Virus record (IMG/VR): IMGVR_UViG_3300042383_000546 | Coordinates: 20,230-84,229 of that record | Direction: 5' to 3' (one strand) | Source of the DNA: a virus | DNA length: 64,000 nt | In this document: piece after piece, positions 1 through 9,500 of the stretch | How the letters are laid out: every line of letters starts with the position of its first letter | Numbering within the stretch: position 1 is the stretch's first letter | Notes under the pieces: generated by a model | What the model saw: the letters and a program-made list of their open reading frames with translations, nothing else | Database searches by the model: none | What the model was told of the DNA's origin: nothing | Translations under genes and position numbers: made by a program

Positions 1-2
1 CT

Positions 3-2648
3 CCGCAAGTAAGCGTAAATAAAGTAGAGCTACTCAAAAATGATTTTGAAATAAAGGTAGTAGAGTATAGCTTTTTAGCCTATCAGTTTGTGGTGCAAAG
101 AAATAGAATAATTGACCTTGTAGGACTTGATAACTTTTACTCTTTAAGTGGAGACAAATCAGGAATGCTTAAAAAAATCATTGAAGACTATTCTCCTGAT
201 ATTATATCAATGGAGGAGTTTCCTGAAATGTTTATGGATAAAGCCATAGCAGATTGGATATACTTATCTGATAGGAAATACAAGATTTTTGAAACCACCC
301 ATGACAGTAGCTTTAACCCAAAGAACAAAATTTATACCCCTGACGAATTTGTCTTTGTAAGTGCTTACAATTCACTTATGTATAATCAGTTTAATGTTCC
401 TGCTTCGGTTGTGCAATATCCCGTAGACTATACAGAGAGGAATAAAGTAAAAGCTAGAGAGCAACTTGGGCTAGAACATGATTACAAGCACATTGTGGTG
501 ATTGGTCTTTTTACCCCTCGTAAAAATCAAAAATACTCTTTTGAACTAGCTGAAAAACTATCTGACTATAAAGTTAAGTTTCATTTTATTGGCAATCAGG
601 CTGAAAACTTTGCATTTTATTGGAAACCTTTAATGGATAAAAAACCTGATAATTGTATTGTTTGGGGGGAAAGGTCAGACACAGAAACCTTTTTACAAGC
701 TGCAGACTTATTTCTATTCACTTCTAAAGGTGATAAGGGGAATAAAGAATTAAATCCGTTGGTAATTCTTGAAGCTGCAAAATATCAAGACCTTCCAAAG
801 CTCATGTACAATTTAGACGTATATCTAAACAAGTATAATAATAAAACTGACTTTAATCTACTGTCAGGTGATACGTTACAAGACGTAGATAAAATAAAAG
901 CTCTTACAAGCCCTTCAAATTTGTATGGTTCAAATGAGGAACTTATCGTTTTAGGTACTTACCCAAATCTTAAAAGCAGGGTACAACTAACAAAGGACAC
1001 CATCAAAAGCCTGAAAGTCACAGGTAGAGACGTATTACTTATTTCTCATTTACCTGCTGATACTGAAACCCAAAACTTAGTAGAGCACTATATCTACGAT
1101 AAGTACAACCCATTAACTCACCACTCTTATTATACAAGATTTTTTAGAAACACAGATGACTATTACGCTGAAATAAATATCAATGGACTTAAATATAGCA
1201 ACCAATCTCTTTGTGTTTATACCAATTTGATAACTGCAGCAAAGTACGCAAAGCAGATGGGCTACAAAAGGTTCTTTTATACAACCTATGACGTAATCTT
1301 ACATGAGAAAGATTTTGATATTATAGAAGATAGTTACAAGTCTGTGCAAAGTAGCAAAGGGGCTTTTTTAGGAACTTTAGATACACCATTTGGAAAAGGC
1401 ATACAAACCAATGGAATGACATTTGACGTAGATTATTTTCTACAGGCTTTTGAAGATGTACGCACCCCTGACAAATACAATGAGCTTTGTGAGAGAGTTG
1501 GAGCACAGAACTTTTTAGAAGACTTTTTAATAAAAGTAATCACAAACAATAATTCAAATAATGAAGTAACGCTCATTCATAATCAGGAGCAGACGCTTTT
1601 AAAACATAGTGGTTTAGGTGTTGCTTCTAACTCTGAATACTATTCTATTTTACCAATTGTTCGAAAACAGAACAATTTTATGTTCTATTTCTATACATAT
1701 AATGTAGATGACAGAAAGCTAAAAATTAGCATAGATAGTAAGAATTTCAATTATATGAAAACCATCGAAATAAGTAAGACAAATGAAGCTATGCAAGAAT
1801 TTGTTTACTCAGGTGAAGAGGTTCTAGTAACCTTAGAGTTTTATGATGGTGAACAGATTTACAAAAAGGAGCACTACAAGATAAATGAAGAGACGTTACC
1901 AAAATATAGCAATACAGGACATTTCAAGTGGAACAAAAGACCAAAAATAAAATTAGTACACCTTCAAACTACTAGAAACGATGAAAAAGAACAAAAAAGC
2001 AGAGAGCAACTCCAAAAGGTTAGAGAGTATGGGTGGGAATATATCTTGCACACCAATACACCATACACAGACTTGCCACCTAAACACAACTGCCAAAGAC
2101 CCGATTGTGTTTCATACGAACTCTTCGATGAACCAACTATTCAGCGTATCGGAACTGCACTTTGCCCCTCGCATTTTGGTTGTTACTTAGCTTTCAAAGA
2201 AGCTATTTTAACTGAATTTGAAGATTGTGACTATTTAATGGTTTGTGAAGGTGATTGCAAAATAGAAATACCAATAGAAGATTTTATCAAAACAGTAGAA
2301 TCAACTTGTCCGACTATCACTGATAACAACGTAGGCTATATGTCTTATGGTGACAAAGCTACGCTTGAACATGGGTGGCTGCAATCCCCTGTGGTTAGAG
2401 AAATACCTAATCAAGACTTAATTTACATTACAAATCACATTATAGGGCTTCAGTGTATAATGTTTCCAATCAATATAAAAAAATGGCTGAAAGAAAAATT
2501 AAGAACACATTCATGGGACGCTTCTGATATGTTCTACAATTCGGTATTCGTTAATTCGCCTTATAATATGGCAATACTGCATAAAAGAATAACATCACAA
2601 TTTGATGGATATTCAACTATTGACAGAACTAATAAAACATTTTTATGA
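3..2648 (+). CDS. multidomain glycosyltransferase, 5' end outside the window
   Basis: The frame is open to the left edge, with coding-like residues before the first in-window GTG at 90, so the true start lies outside. The 852 residues from that GTG form three parts. Roughly 1-280 is a GT-B/GT4-like half with the phosphate-binding type motif GLFTPRKNQ and an acidic donor segment near NPLVILEA. Roughly 285-560 looks GT-A-like. Roughly 620-850 resembles LPS-type glycosyltransferases (GT25-like), with an acidic motif CEGDCKIE where these enzymes bind metal-nucleotide sugar. It probably builds a glycan in several steps. It overlaps the next gene by 4 bases (ATGA), so translation is coupled. Donor and acceptor sugars cannot be told. 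Confidence 0.8.
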   Translation, partial: PQVSVNKVELLKNDFEIKVVEYSFLAYQFVVQRNRIIDLVGLDNFYSLSGDKSGMLKKIIEDYSPDIISMEEFPEMFMDKAIADWIYLSDRKYKIFETTHDSSFNPKNKIYTPDEFVFVSAYNSLMYNQFNVPASVVQYPVDYTERNKVKAREQLGLEHDYKHIVVIGLFTPRKNQKYSFELAEKLSDYKVKFHFIGNQAENFAFYWKPLMDKKPDNCIVWGERSDTETFLQAADLFLFTSKGDKGNKELNPLVILEAAKYQDLPKLMYNLDVYLNKYNNKTDFNLLSGDTLQDVDKIKALTSPSNLYGSNEELIVLGTYPNLKSRVQLTKDTIKSLKVTGRDVLLISHLPADTETQNLVEHYIYDKYNPLTHHSYYTRFFRNTDDYYAEININGLKYSNQSLCVYTNLITAAKYAKQMGYKRFFYTTYDVILHEKDFDIIEDSYKSVQSSKGAFLGTLDTPFGKGIQTNGMTFDVDYFLQAFEDVRTPDKYNELCERVGAQNFLEDFLIKVITNNNSNNEVTLIHNQEQTLLKHSGLGVASNSEYYSILPIVRKQNNFMFYFYTYNVDDRKLKISIDSKNFNYMKTIEISKTNEAMQEFVYSGEEVLVTLEFYDGEQIYKKEHYKINEETLPKYSNTGHFKWNKRPKIKLVHLQTTRNDEKEQKSREQLQKVREYGWEYILHTNTPYTDLPPKHNCQRPDCVSYELFDEPTIQRIGTALCPSHFGCYLAFKEAILTEFEDCDYLMVCEGDCKIEIPIEDFIKTVESTCPTITDNNVGYMSYGDKATLEHGWLQSPVVREIPNQDLIYITNHIIGLQCIMFPINIKKWLKEKLRTHSWDASDMFYNSVFVNSPYNMAILHKRITSQFDGYSTIDRTNKTFL

Positions 2649-3667
2649 AAGTAATTCAAGTGATTTCAGGTCATCTACCAATAGAAAACACAGGCAACAG
2701 AAAATGGGGTGCGGTTGAGCTTATTCAATCTGAATATCAAAATGGTTTAAGAAATTTAGGTGTAGAATGTGAAATAAAATGGCTCAATGAAGTGCCTACT
2801 GATGAGAATGTTATACCGCATATTCATGTTGCAAATCTTTGTATTGAAGCTCAAAAAATGGGTATTCCTTATATCTATTCTAACCATGACCATACTTCAG
2901 TGCACTATGGCAAAGGTAGTTGGCTTTATAACCAACAGCTAGAAGCTATTAAAGGTTCTGTTTTTTCAATCTGCCATGCTGAATCAGTTATGGACTTTTT
3001 TGATTCTACAGATAAGCTATTTTATTTGCCTCATGGAGTAGATACTAAATACTATATCCCAAATAAATACCCTGTAACTGAAAAGAAGTTACTGATGGTT
3101 GCTGCAAATGGGATGGCAGGTGACTATAATTTGGACAGAAAAGGTTTTAGATTAGGTATTGAGGCTGCAAGAAAACTAGATTTACCAATTACGATTGTAG
3201 GTACAGAGGCTAATGCTAAATTCTTTGAATTGAATAGTGACCTATTAAAGTACGATAAACTGACTGTAGATGCCACTAACCCAACGGAAGACAGAAAGCT
3301 ACAATACTTTCATGAGCACAGCATTTTCCTTCACCCCTCTTATCTTGAATTTGGCAGCCCTAATATTACCCTTTTAGAGTCTTGGGCTTGTGGTTTACCC
3401 ATAGTGGGCTCTTATGATGGTAGTAGACACATTGAAGGTTTGCAGATTTTAAAAGCACTTAGTGTAGATGAGATTTGTTCAAAAATTGAATATGTGTATG
3501 ATAACTATGAAACTATCAGAAATAAAATGCTAGTAAACAAAGACATACACGATTGGTCTACCATAGTTGGCTATTTAAAAAAGATGTACGAAGCCTATGA
3601 AGTTATTGGTATTCAAGATACAAGTGAGGAGGTTAAAACAAAGTACTTAAACATATACAACCGATAA
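2645..3667 (+). CDS. glycosyltransferase family 4-like
   Basis: 340 residues with GT-B architecture. The N-terminal half holds the acceptor domain. The C-terminal half has the donor-binding signature ESWACGLPIVGSYDGSRH near residue 245, in which the first Glu is the E of the EX7E-type nucleotide-sugar motif. It lies in a tight rightward operon between a multidomain transferase and an O-heptosyltransferase-like gene, with a 4-base overlap upstream and 1 base downstream. It likely extends a glycan begun or continued by its neighbours. A role in virion-spike glycosylation or host-surface modification is inferred from position only. Confidence 0.82.
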   Translation: MKVIQVISGHLPIENTGNRKWGAVELIQSEYQNGLRNLGVECEIKWLNEVPTDENVIPHIHVANLCIEAQKMGIPYIYSNHDHTSVHYGKGSWLYNQQLEAIKGSVFSICHAESVMDFFDSTDKLFYLPHGVDTKYYIPNKYPVTEKKLLMVAANGMAGDYNLDRKGFRLGIEAARKLDLPITIVGTEANAKFFELNSDLLKYDKLTVDATNPTEDRKLQYFHEHSIFLHPSYLEFGSPNITLLESWACGLPIVGSYDGSRHIEGLQILKALSVDEICSKIEYVYDNYETIRNKMLVNKDIHDWSTIVGYLKKMYEAYEVIGIQDTSEEVKTKYLNIYNR

Positions 3668-3668
3668 A

Positions 3669-4742
3669 ATGATTAAATACAACCTGCACCATGTAAATGG
3701 TCTTTTCTTTGAGATTAAAAGTGACGGAGGTAAAAACCTAAACTACAATGTTACGTTCACTGACAACAGCTCTAATAAGGTTATTTATGAAACTTCTTTA
3801 AAGCCAAATATGTGGTCTAGGCTAGATAAGAGGTATTTGACTGATGTAACTATAGAAGTAAAGTATAACAACAGAACCATAGAAAAAGTAAATATACTAG
3901 AGCATTTTAAGGGAAAAAAGGTATTTATATGCTTTGAGAGTAAGAGCTTGGGTGATACTTTGGCTTGGATTCCTTACTGTGAGGAGTTTAGAATAAAGTA
4001 TAAATGTGAGGTAATTGTTTCTACTTTCATGAACTCTTTATTTGAAAAATCATATCCTGAATTAAAGTTTGTTGGTAGAGGTGTAGTGGTGGAAAATATT
4101 GCAGGTATGTTTGAGCTAGGTTGGTTTTATGATAAGAATAAAGAGCCTAAGCACCCTGTGACTATTCCCTTACAACAAGCTGCCACTAATATTTTAAGAT
4201 TAGAATACAAAGAGGTAATACCCAAATTAGACTTTACTCCAAAAGAAAGACCTATTGAGCAGAAATATGTCTGTATTTCAATACACAGCACAGCTCAGTT
4301 AAAATATTGGGACTATTGGCAGGAGCTAGTCGATTGGCTAGTATCTGAAGGGTATAAGGTAGTAGAAGTATCAAAAGAAGTATCAGAGCTAAATAATCTA
4401 ACAGAAATTTTAGATAAAAGTCTACCCTCTGTTATGAATTATTTGCACCACGCTGAATTTTACATTGGACTTAGCTCAGGAATTTCATGGCTCTCTTGGG
4501 CTATGCAAAAGAAAGTATTTATGATTGCTAATTTTAGCACCAAAGACCATGAGTTTCAAACGGACTGCATAAGAATAACAGATGAATCAGTCTGTCATGG
4601 CTGTTGGAATAACCCTGCTTTCCGCTTTAACAAGGGTGATTTTTTTTGGTGTCCCCTAAATGAAGACACTCCACAGGCTTTTGAGTGCCATAAATCTATT
4701 AGTGCTCAAAGGGTAATTGATGAAATAAAAAAAGCGGGTTAA
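3669..4742 (+). CDS. autotransporter-type O-heptosyltransferase (TibC/Aah-like, BAHT family)
   Basis: 357 residues. The N-terminal ~90 residues form a beta-rich domain, followed by a GT9-like GT-B catalytic region (LAWIPYCEEF; SIHSTAQLKYWDYWQELVDW). The C-terminus carries four cysteines spaced C-x2-C-x15-C-x11-C (CHGC ... WCP ... FECH). In the bacterial autotransporter heptosyltransferases TibC and Aah, a four-Cys iron finger at this place is diagnostic. Those enzymes move heptose from ADP-heptose to Ser residues of repetitive adhesins. Here the obvious repetitive Ser/Thr-rich candidates are the spike proteins a few kb away. Last gene of the rightward operon; its stop region contains the terminator of the opposing operon. 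Confidence 0.8.
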   Translation: MIKYNLHHVNGLFFEIKSDGGKNLNYNVTFTDNSSNKVIYETSLKPNMWSRLDKRYLTDVTIEVKYNNRTIEKVNILEHFKGKKVFICFESKSLGDTLAWIPYCEEFRIKYKCEVIVSTFMNSLFEKSYPELKFVGRGVVVENIAGMFELGWFYDKNKEPKHPVTIPLQQAATNILRLEYKEVIPKLDFTPKERPIEQKYVCISIHSTAQLKYWDYWQELVDWLVSEGYKVVEVSKEVSELNNLTEILDKSLPSVMNYLHHAEFYIGLSSGISWLSWAMQKKVFMIANFSTKDHEFQTDCIRITDESVCHGCWNNPAFRFNKGDFFWCPLNEDTPQAFECHKSISAQRVIDEIKKAG

Positions 4743-4750
4743 ATACCCGC
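4727..4750 (-). terminator. rho-independent terminator of the leftward spike operon
   Basis: Read leftward, GCGGGT - 5-base loop - ACCCGC is followed by seven T residues. The stem overlaps the stop codons of both convergent genes (4742 and 4739), so 3' ends and terminator share the same bases. In the rightward direction the stem has no clean T-run and would work less well. Confidence 0.8.
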
Positions 4751-5632
4751 CTTCTCTTGTTTCTTTATAGATTCTATAATTTCATCTGCATTAAAGATTT
4801 CCTCTTCATTATTGTAAGGAAACTCCTCAAGTAGTCCTATAATATTGAATTTGCTAAATACTGATGCTTTTAAATCAGGTTTTACAGTAAATGGAGCTGC
4901 TAAGATGTTATCATGAAGCTCATAACCAAATACCTTTGGGGTATTAGCTATCCAACAAACAGTAGATTTTTTATTAAGTGCAGCAGCAGTATGTTGTAAG
5001 AAGCTGTCCATAAATAACCTTTTCTCACTCATTTCACAAAGAACTGCCATTCCTTTAAAGTTGTCAGTAACAGAGAAAGTGCCTTCAAAACCAACTTGGT
5101 CTTCTCTTCTAGCATGAATGATATTGTATTCATTTGCAAAAGCACGAATTACTTTATCTACAATATGTCTTGGAATATCTCTAGCCCATGAATATTTTAG
5201 CTCCTGACCTGCAGCACCACCATTGGTTTGAATAAGCATGATTGGTTTGTCAGAGTAGTATTTCTGCTTGAAAAAGGTTCTTTCTCTTTCATTTATGATT
5301 ACTTCAGGCTGCTCTCCGTCATAAGGCACATCAAACATTTTGCACCAAGTTTCAATCAAATGCTCTTTACAAAGGATATGCTCAGTAACATTGTATGGCT
5401 CATTTGCCATAACTAGAACATCCTGATTTTCGATATACTTAGAATAGAAATAGGCTTCTTGACCAAAGCCAAAAGCCATATCTACATCTTTACTATTAGA
5501 AAATACTTCAGGGTAACCTGTAAGTACGATTAACTTGTCAGATGGGTATTTTTTCTTAATTGCTTTACAAACAGCAGTGGCAGTGATTGATTTACCGATT
5601 CCACCTGAGATGGAAAAAATGATGTTTTTCAT
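4739..5632 (-). CDS. glycosyltransferase family 9-like (heptosyltransferase-like) protein
   Basis: 297 residues. The N-terminus SISGGIGKSITATAVCKAIK is the glycine-rich loop typical of GT9 enzymes. It is followed by a Rossmann strand (LIVLTGYPEVF), and a C-terminal half with the SFLQHTAAALNKKS motif where GT9 proteins bind the ADP-sugar. It is the last gene of the leftward spike operon and converges on the O-heptosyltransferase-like gene with a 4-base stop overlap. Placement directly beyond the spike genes supports a job in decorating them, though an acceptor in host lipopolysaccharide is equally possible. Confidence 0.75.
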   Translation of the reverse strand: MKNIIFSISGGIGKSITATAVCKAIKKKYPSDKLIVLTGYPEVFSNSKDVDMAFGFGQEAYFYSKYIENQDVLVMANEPYNVTEHILCKEHLIETWCKMFDVPYDGEQPEVIINERERTFFKQKYYSDKPIMLIQTNGGAAGQELKYSWARDIPRHIVDKVIRAFANEYNIIHARREDQVGFEGTFSVTDNFKGMAVLCEMSEKRLFMDSFLQHTAAALNKKSTVCWIANTPKVFGYELHDNILAAPFTVKPDLKASVFSKFNIIGLLEEFPYNNEEEIFNADEIIESIKKQEKAGI

Positions 5633-5655
5633 GATTATTTTTTAATTATTAAGGT

Positions 5656-6051
5656 TTAAGCCTTTGTTGTAGTACTTGTAGTAGAACTCGTTGTAGGAGC
5701 TGCTGTTGTTGTACTAGTAGTTGTAGACGTTGTTGTAGGTGGCACATACGCAAGTACTGCTTGAGCAAGGTCATCTAATAATTGTTGGTCTAAGTCTGCA
5801 GCTTGTACTCTAAATGATTGAGCATTTGGTTCATTAGGAAGCCAATCTGAGAATAGCTCATAGAAGTTATTGATTGCATGGTAAGTCTTTTGACCTGCAT
5901 AACCTTCAGGTCTTTTACTCCATACGCTGTCTACTACTAAATCTGCTAAGTCTTTTACTGCAGAATAAGGTGCTTGTACATTTTGGGTATCAGAAATAGC
6001 TTGAACTGTTCCAAAACCGAAGATGTGTAGTGTGTTCCAAGGGTTTGCCAT
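5656..6051 (-). CDS. small structural-type protein with Thr/Ser mucin-like tail
   Basis: 131 residues. Residues 1-100 form a globular, mostly helical domain (FYELFSDWLPNEP). The last ~28 residues are a Thr/Ser tract of TTTSTTTSTTTAAP type. The same tract occurs in the proteins at 6098-6586 and 29378-29941, which suggests one class of exposed, O-glycosylatable virion stalks. No signal peptide or membrane segment. Not recognised as a named family; a spike-associated or decoration role is inferred from context. Confidence 0.7.
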   Translation of the reverse strand: MANPWNTLHIFGFGTVQAISDTQNVQAPYSAVKDLADLVVDSVWSKRPEGYAGQKTYHAINNFYELFSDWLPNEPNAQSFRVQAADLDQQLLDDLAQAVLAYVPPTTTSTTTSTTTAAPTTSSTTSTTTKA

Positions 6052-6097
6052 TGTTTTTATTTTTATGATTGTAAATTTAGTATTTTTTTATTGATTA

Positions 6098-6586
6098 TTA
6101 ACAAGGGAATGTACTAATAATATTACCGCTATTATCTACTTGATAGCTGTCTGCACCTGCTCCTTGAGAATACCACAAGTTTCCACCCGCAACAGGAGTT
6201 ACTCCACAGCCACCTGACACATAAAGTATTGTAGGGGCTAAAGCGTTATCAGTATCAAACAATGTTAAAGTATTGAAATGGTCGCATGGGTTTACATTGT
6301 TAGGATATAAGAATAATTGCTGACAAGCTGCTGTTGTCGTAGTGGTTGTTGTACTAGTAGTTGGTGGGGGTTGTAAATTTGATTTTACGACTAGTTGATT
6401 TGAAGCCTTACTTGCATATGGTCCATAAGCTGTATCAATATATACATAATAGTCAGCATCAGCTTTTGTAATCTGCTCTGTGCTTACAGGGATGGTATTT
6501 TTTAAGGCAAATACCCCTGTAGTTACAGCATCTTGAAGATTGTTAAAAGATATACATTGATTATTTGCTATACCTGCCCAACTCAT
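6098..6586 (-). CDS. structural-type protein with internal Thr-rich linker
   Basis: 162 residues in two halves joined by PPPTTSTTTTTTTAA at about residue 73-88. The N-terminal half contains an Ala/Asp-rich segment (KADADYYVYIDTAYGPYASK). The C-terminal half is a small beta domain with four or five cysteines (GGCGV, FPC end) that could be disulfide-bonded. Its start overlaps the stop of the giant fibre gene by one base, so it is co-translated with it and may be a fibre accessory or tip protein. Family not recognised. Confidence 0.7.
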   Translation of the reverse strand: MSWAGIANNQCISFNNLQDAVTTGVFALKNTIPVSTEQITKADADYYVYIDTAYGPYASKASNQLVVKSNLQPPPTTSTTTTTTTAACQQLFLYPNNVNPCDHFNTLTLFDTDNALAPTILYVSGGCGVTPVAGGNLWYSQGAGADSYQVDNSGNIISTFPC

Positions 6587-9500
6587 TACGCTTCGTATTT
6601 TTTAAGTTTCTCTTCTAATTTAGCTATTCTTTCCTCTAGTGTCATCATTTTATAGATATGCACCTGATGGTAGTCTACGTTCAATTTACCTTTTTCATCT
6701 GTTCTTACAGTGTCAGGAAGTATCTCTTGTACGTTTTGTGCTGAATATCCAATATTGATTCTACTACTATCACCTTCTTTCCATTTGAAGTAAATAGGAT
6801 TGATATTATCAAATGAGTTTACTCTACAATGAATGTCTTTAAGTCTTTCATCAGAAGATTCAAAATATGCTTGTGCCCACATACAAGATATAGCACAGAA
6901 GTTATTCCAATAGAATGTGCTTGAACAACCTCCTGTAAAACAAACACCACCACCACCTGAATATGCACCTGATACTGTAACATTTTTACCACCTAAAATT
7001 GCAGAGTAGATTCCTGATACTGTATTACCATTACCTCCTCCTACAAAAGAATGACATCCTGATGATGTATTAGAAAGACCACCACTTACAGTAGAGTAAA
7101 AATTTGATGCTATATTACCATTACCTCCTCCTACAAATGAACACGAACCTGATGCTGTATTAGTACGTCCTCCTGCTACTACTGAAGTATTACCTGATGC
7201 TGTATTTACACATGCACCTCCAACAACAGACATATAACCTAAGGCACTATTATTATAGCCTCCTGAAACTGTACTATAAGCAGCACACGCTCTGTTGTTA
7301 ATACCCCCTGCAACTGTATCTGCTGTATTTAAAGCACAGTTTGTACCACCTCCACCTACTGTAGCTCTATCTCCTGAAGCTAGGTTTCCAAATCCTCCTG
7401 ATACAGTAGCCCTTGTTGCTGTTGCAGAATTTGCACATCCACCACTTACAGTAGAAAAAGTACTTGATGCTGTGTTTGAAACACCACCTCCAACAAATGA
7501 ACGGTCACCTGAAGCTGTATTAGTATCACCACCTCCAATTGTTGCTCTATAACCACTAGCAGTATTTAAAAATCCACTACCTACAAATGCGTTATACCCT
7601 GAAGCTGTATTTGCGTTTCCTCCTGCAACTGTAGCACCACCTCCACACGCTTTATTATTTACACCACCTCCTATTGAACCAAATCCTGCACAAGTAACAT
7701 TACCTTGTCCACCTGATACAGTAGAACAAGCTCCTGAAGCTGTATTAGACAATCCACCTCCAATTGTAGCTGATGCTCCTGAAGAAGTATTAGACTGACC
7801 ACCACCTACAGTAGATTTATTACCACTTGCTACGTTTAAAGCACCACCTGCTATTGTAGCATCATAAGTACCACTTGATGTGTTTGTATAACCGCCACCA
7901 ATTGTACCTGTAATTGATGAAACTAAGTTGTTATGTCCACCTGCTATTGTAGTAAATCCTGCACAAGCTCTGTTGTTATATCCTCCACTAACTGTTGAAC
8001 AAATACCAATAGCTGAGTTTAATTTACCTCCACTAACTGTAGATTGTCCGCCTGAAGCTGTATTTAACTGACCACCACCTACTGTTGAGTGTGCCCCTGA
8101 TGCTGCGTTTTGTTGACCGCCTCCAACAAAAGAACAAGCTCCTGATGCTGTATTACTACGTCCACCTGCTGCAACTGAATCACTACTTGAAGCAGTAACA
8201 TCATATCCACCTCCTACAAATGACCATGAACCTGAAGCTAAGTTGCTATAACCTCCACTAACTGTTGATGTATCACCACAAGCTATGTTTACAACACCAC
8301 CTGATACAACGCTATGAGCTGCTGATGCTAAGTTTTGTCTACCACCTACTACAGAATATACTCCACTTGCAGTGTTATTACAACCTCCCCCTACAGAAGA
8401 AAAACATCCTGATGCTGTGTTAGATTGACCACCACCAACAGCTGACCTACTTCCTGAAGCTGTGTTAGATTGACCTCCTCCAACAAAAGAATAATTACCT
8501 GAAGATGTGTTTAAATATCCACCTGTAATAACTGAGTTTCTTCCTGTTGCTGTACTTGATTCTCCACTTAATACAGATGAATAATAATTTCCTGATGCTG
8601 TATTATTATATCCTCCACCTATAACGTGCAATCCGCATCCACAGGCTCTATTTAAATTCCCTCCACCAATAGATGAATCTCTTCCTGATGCAGTATTGCA
8701 AAGCCCTCCTCCTATTGTAGAACAAGCTCCTGAAGCAGTGTTTATAAATCCACCTGAAATTGTAGAAGATTCGCCTGATGATGCATTTGCGTATCCTCCT
8801 GATACTGTTGCAAAAGTTGCACACGCTCTATTATTTCTACCACCTGCTACTGTTGAGTTAGTAGAATTAGCTACGTTTACACATCCTCCACCAATAAAAG
8901 AAAATGCTCCTGAAGCAGTATTATTTTGTCCACCTGCTACTGTAGAATTAGTAGCACTTGAAACATTATATGAGCCGCTTACTGTTGAAGCACCACCTGA
9001 TGCTGTATTTGCCCTACCTCCTCCAATAGCTGAACAACCTCCTGAAGCTGTGTTTGAACGTCCACCTGCAACAATTGCAACAGCCCCTGAAGCTAAGTTA
9101 TATAAACCACTAAGTGAACCTGATTCATTACCACAAGCACAATTATATAAACCCCCACCTACTGTGGTATTATTACCAAAAGCAAGATTTGATAAACCTC
9201 CTCCTACAAATGCTCTACAACCTGATGCTGTATTATTTACACCACCTACTACAACTGTATGACCACCTGATGATGTGTTGGTTTGACCTCCTCCAATAGT
9301 AGAACAAGCACCTGATGATATATTACTAATACCACCTCCTATGGAAGAATATCCCCCTGAAGATGTGTTACATTTACCTCCTGATATTGTGCTCGTACCT
9401 GCAGGAGCATTGTTGCTTCTACCTCCTCCAATTGTGACATAATATCCTGATGCTGTATTAGAAGTTCCCCCTGCAATCAATCCTCCATACTGACTACTTA

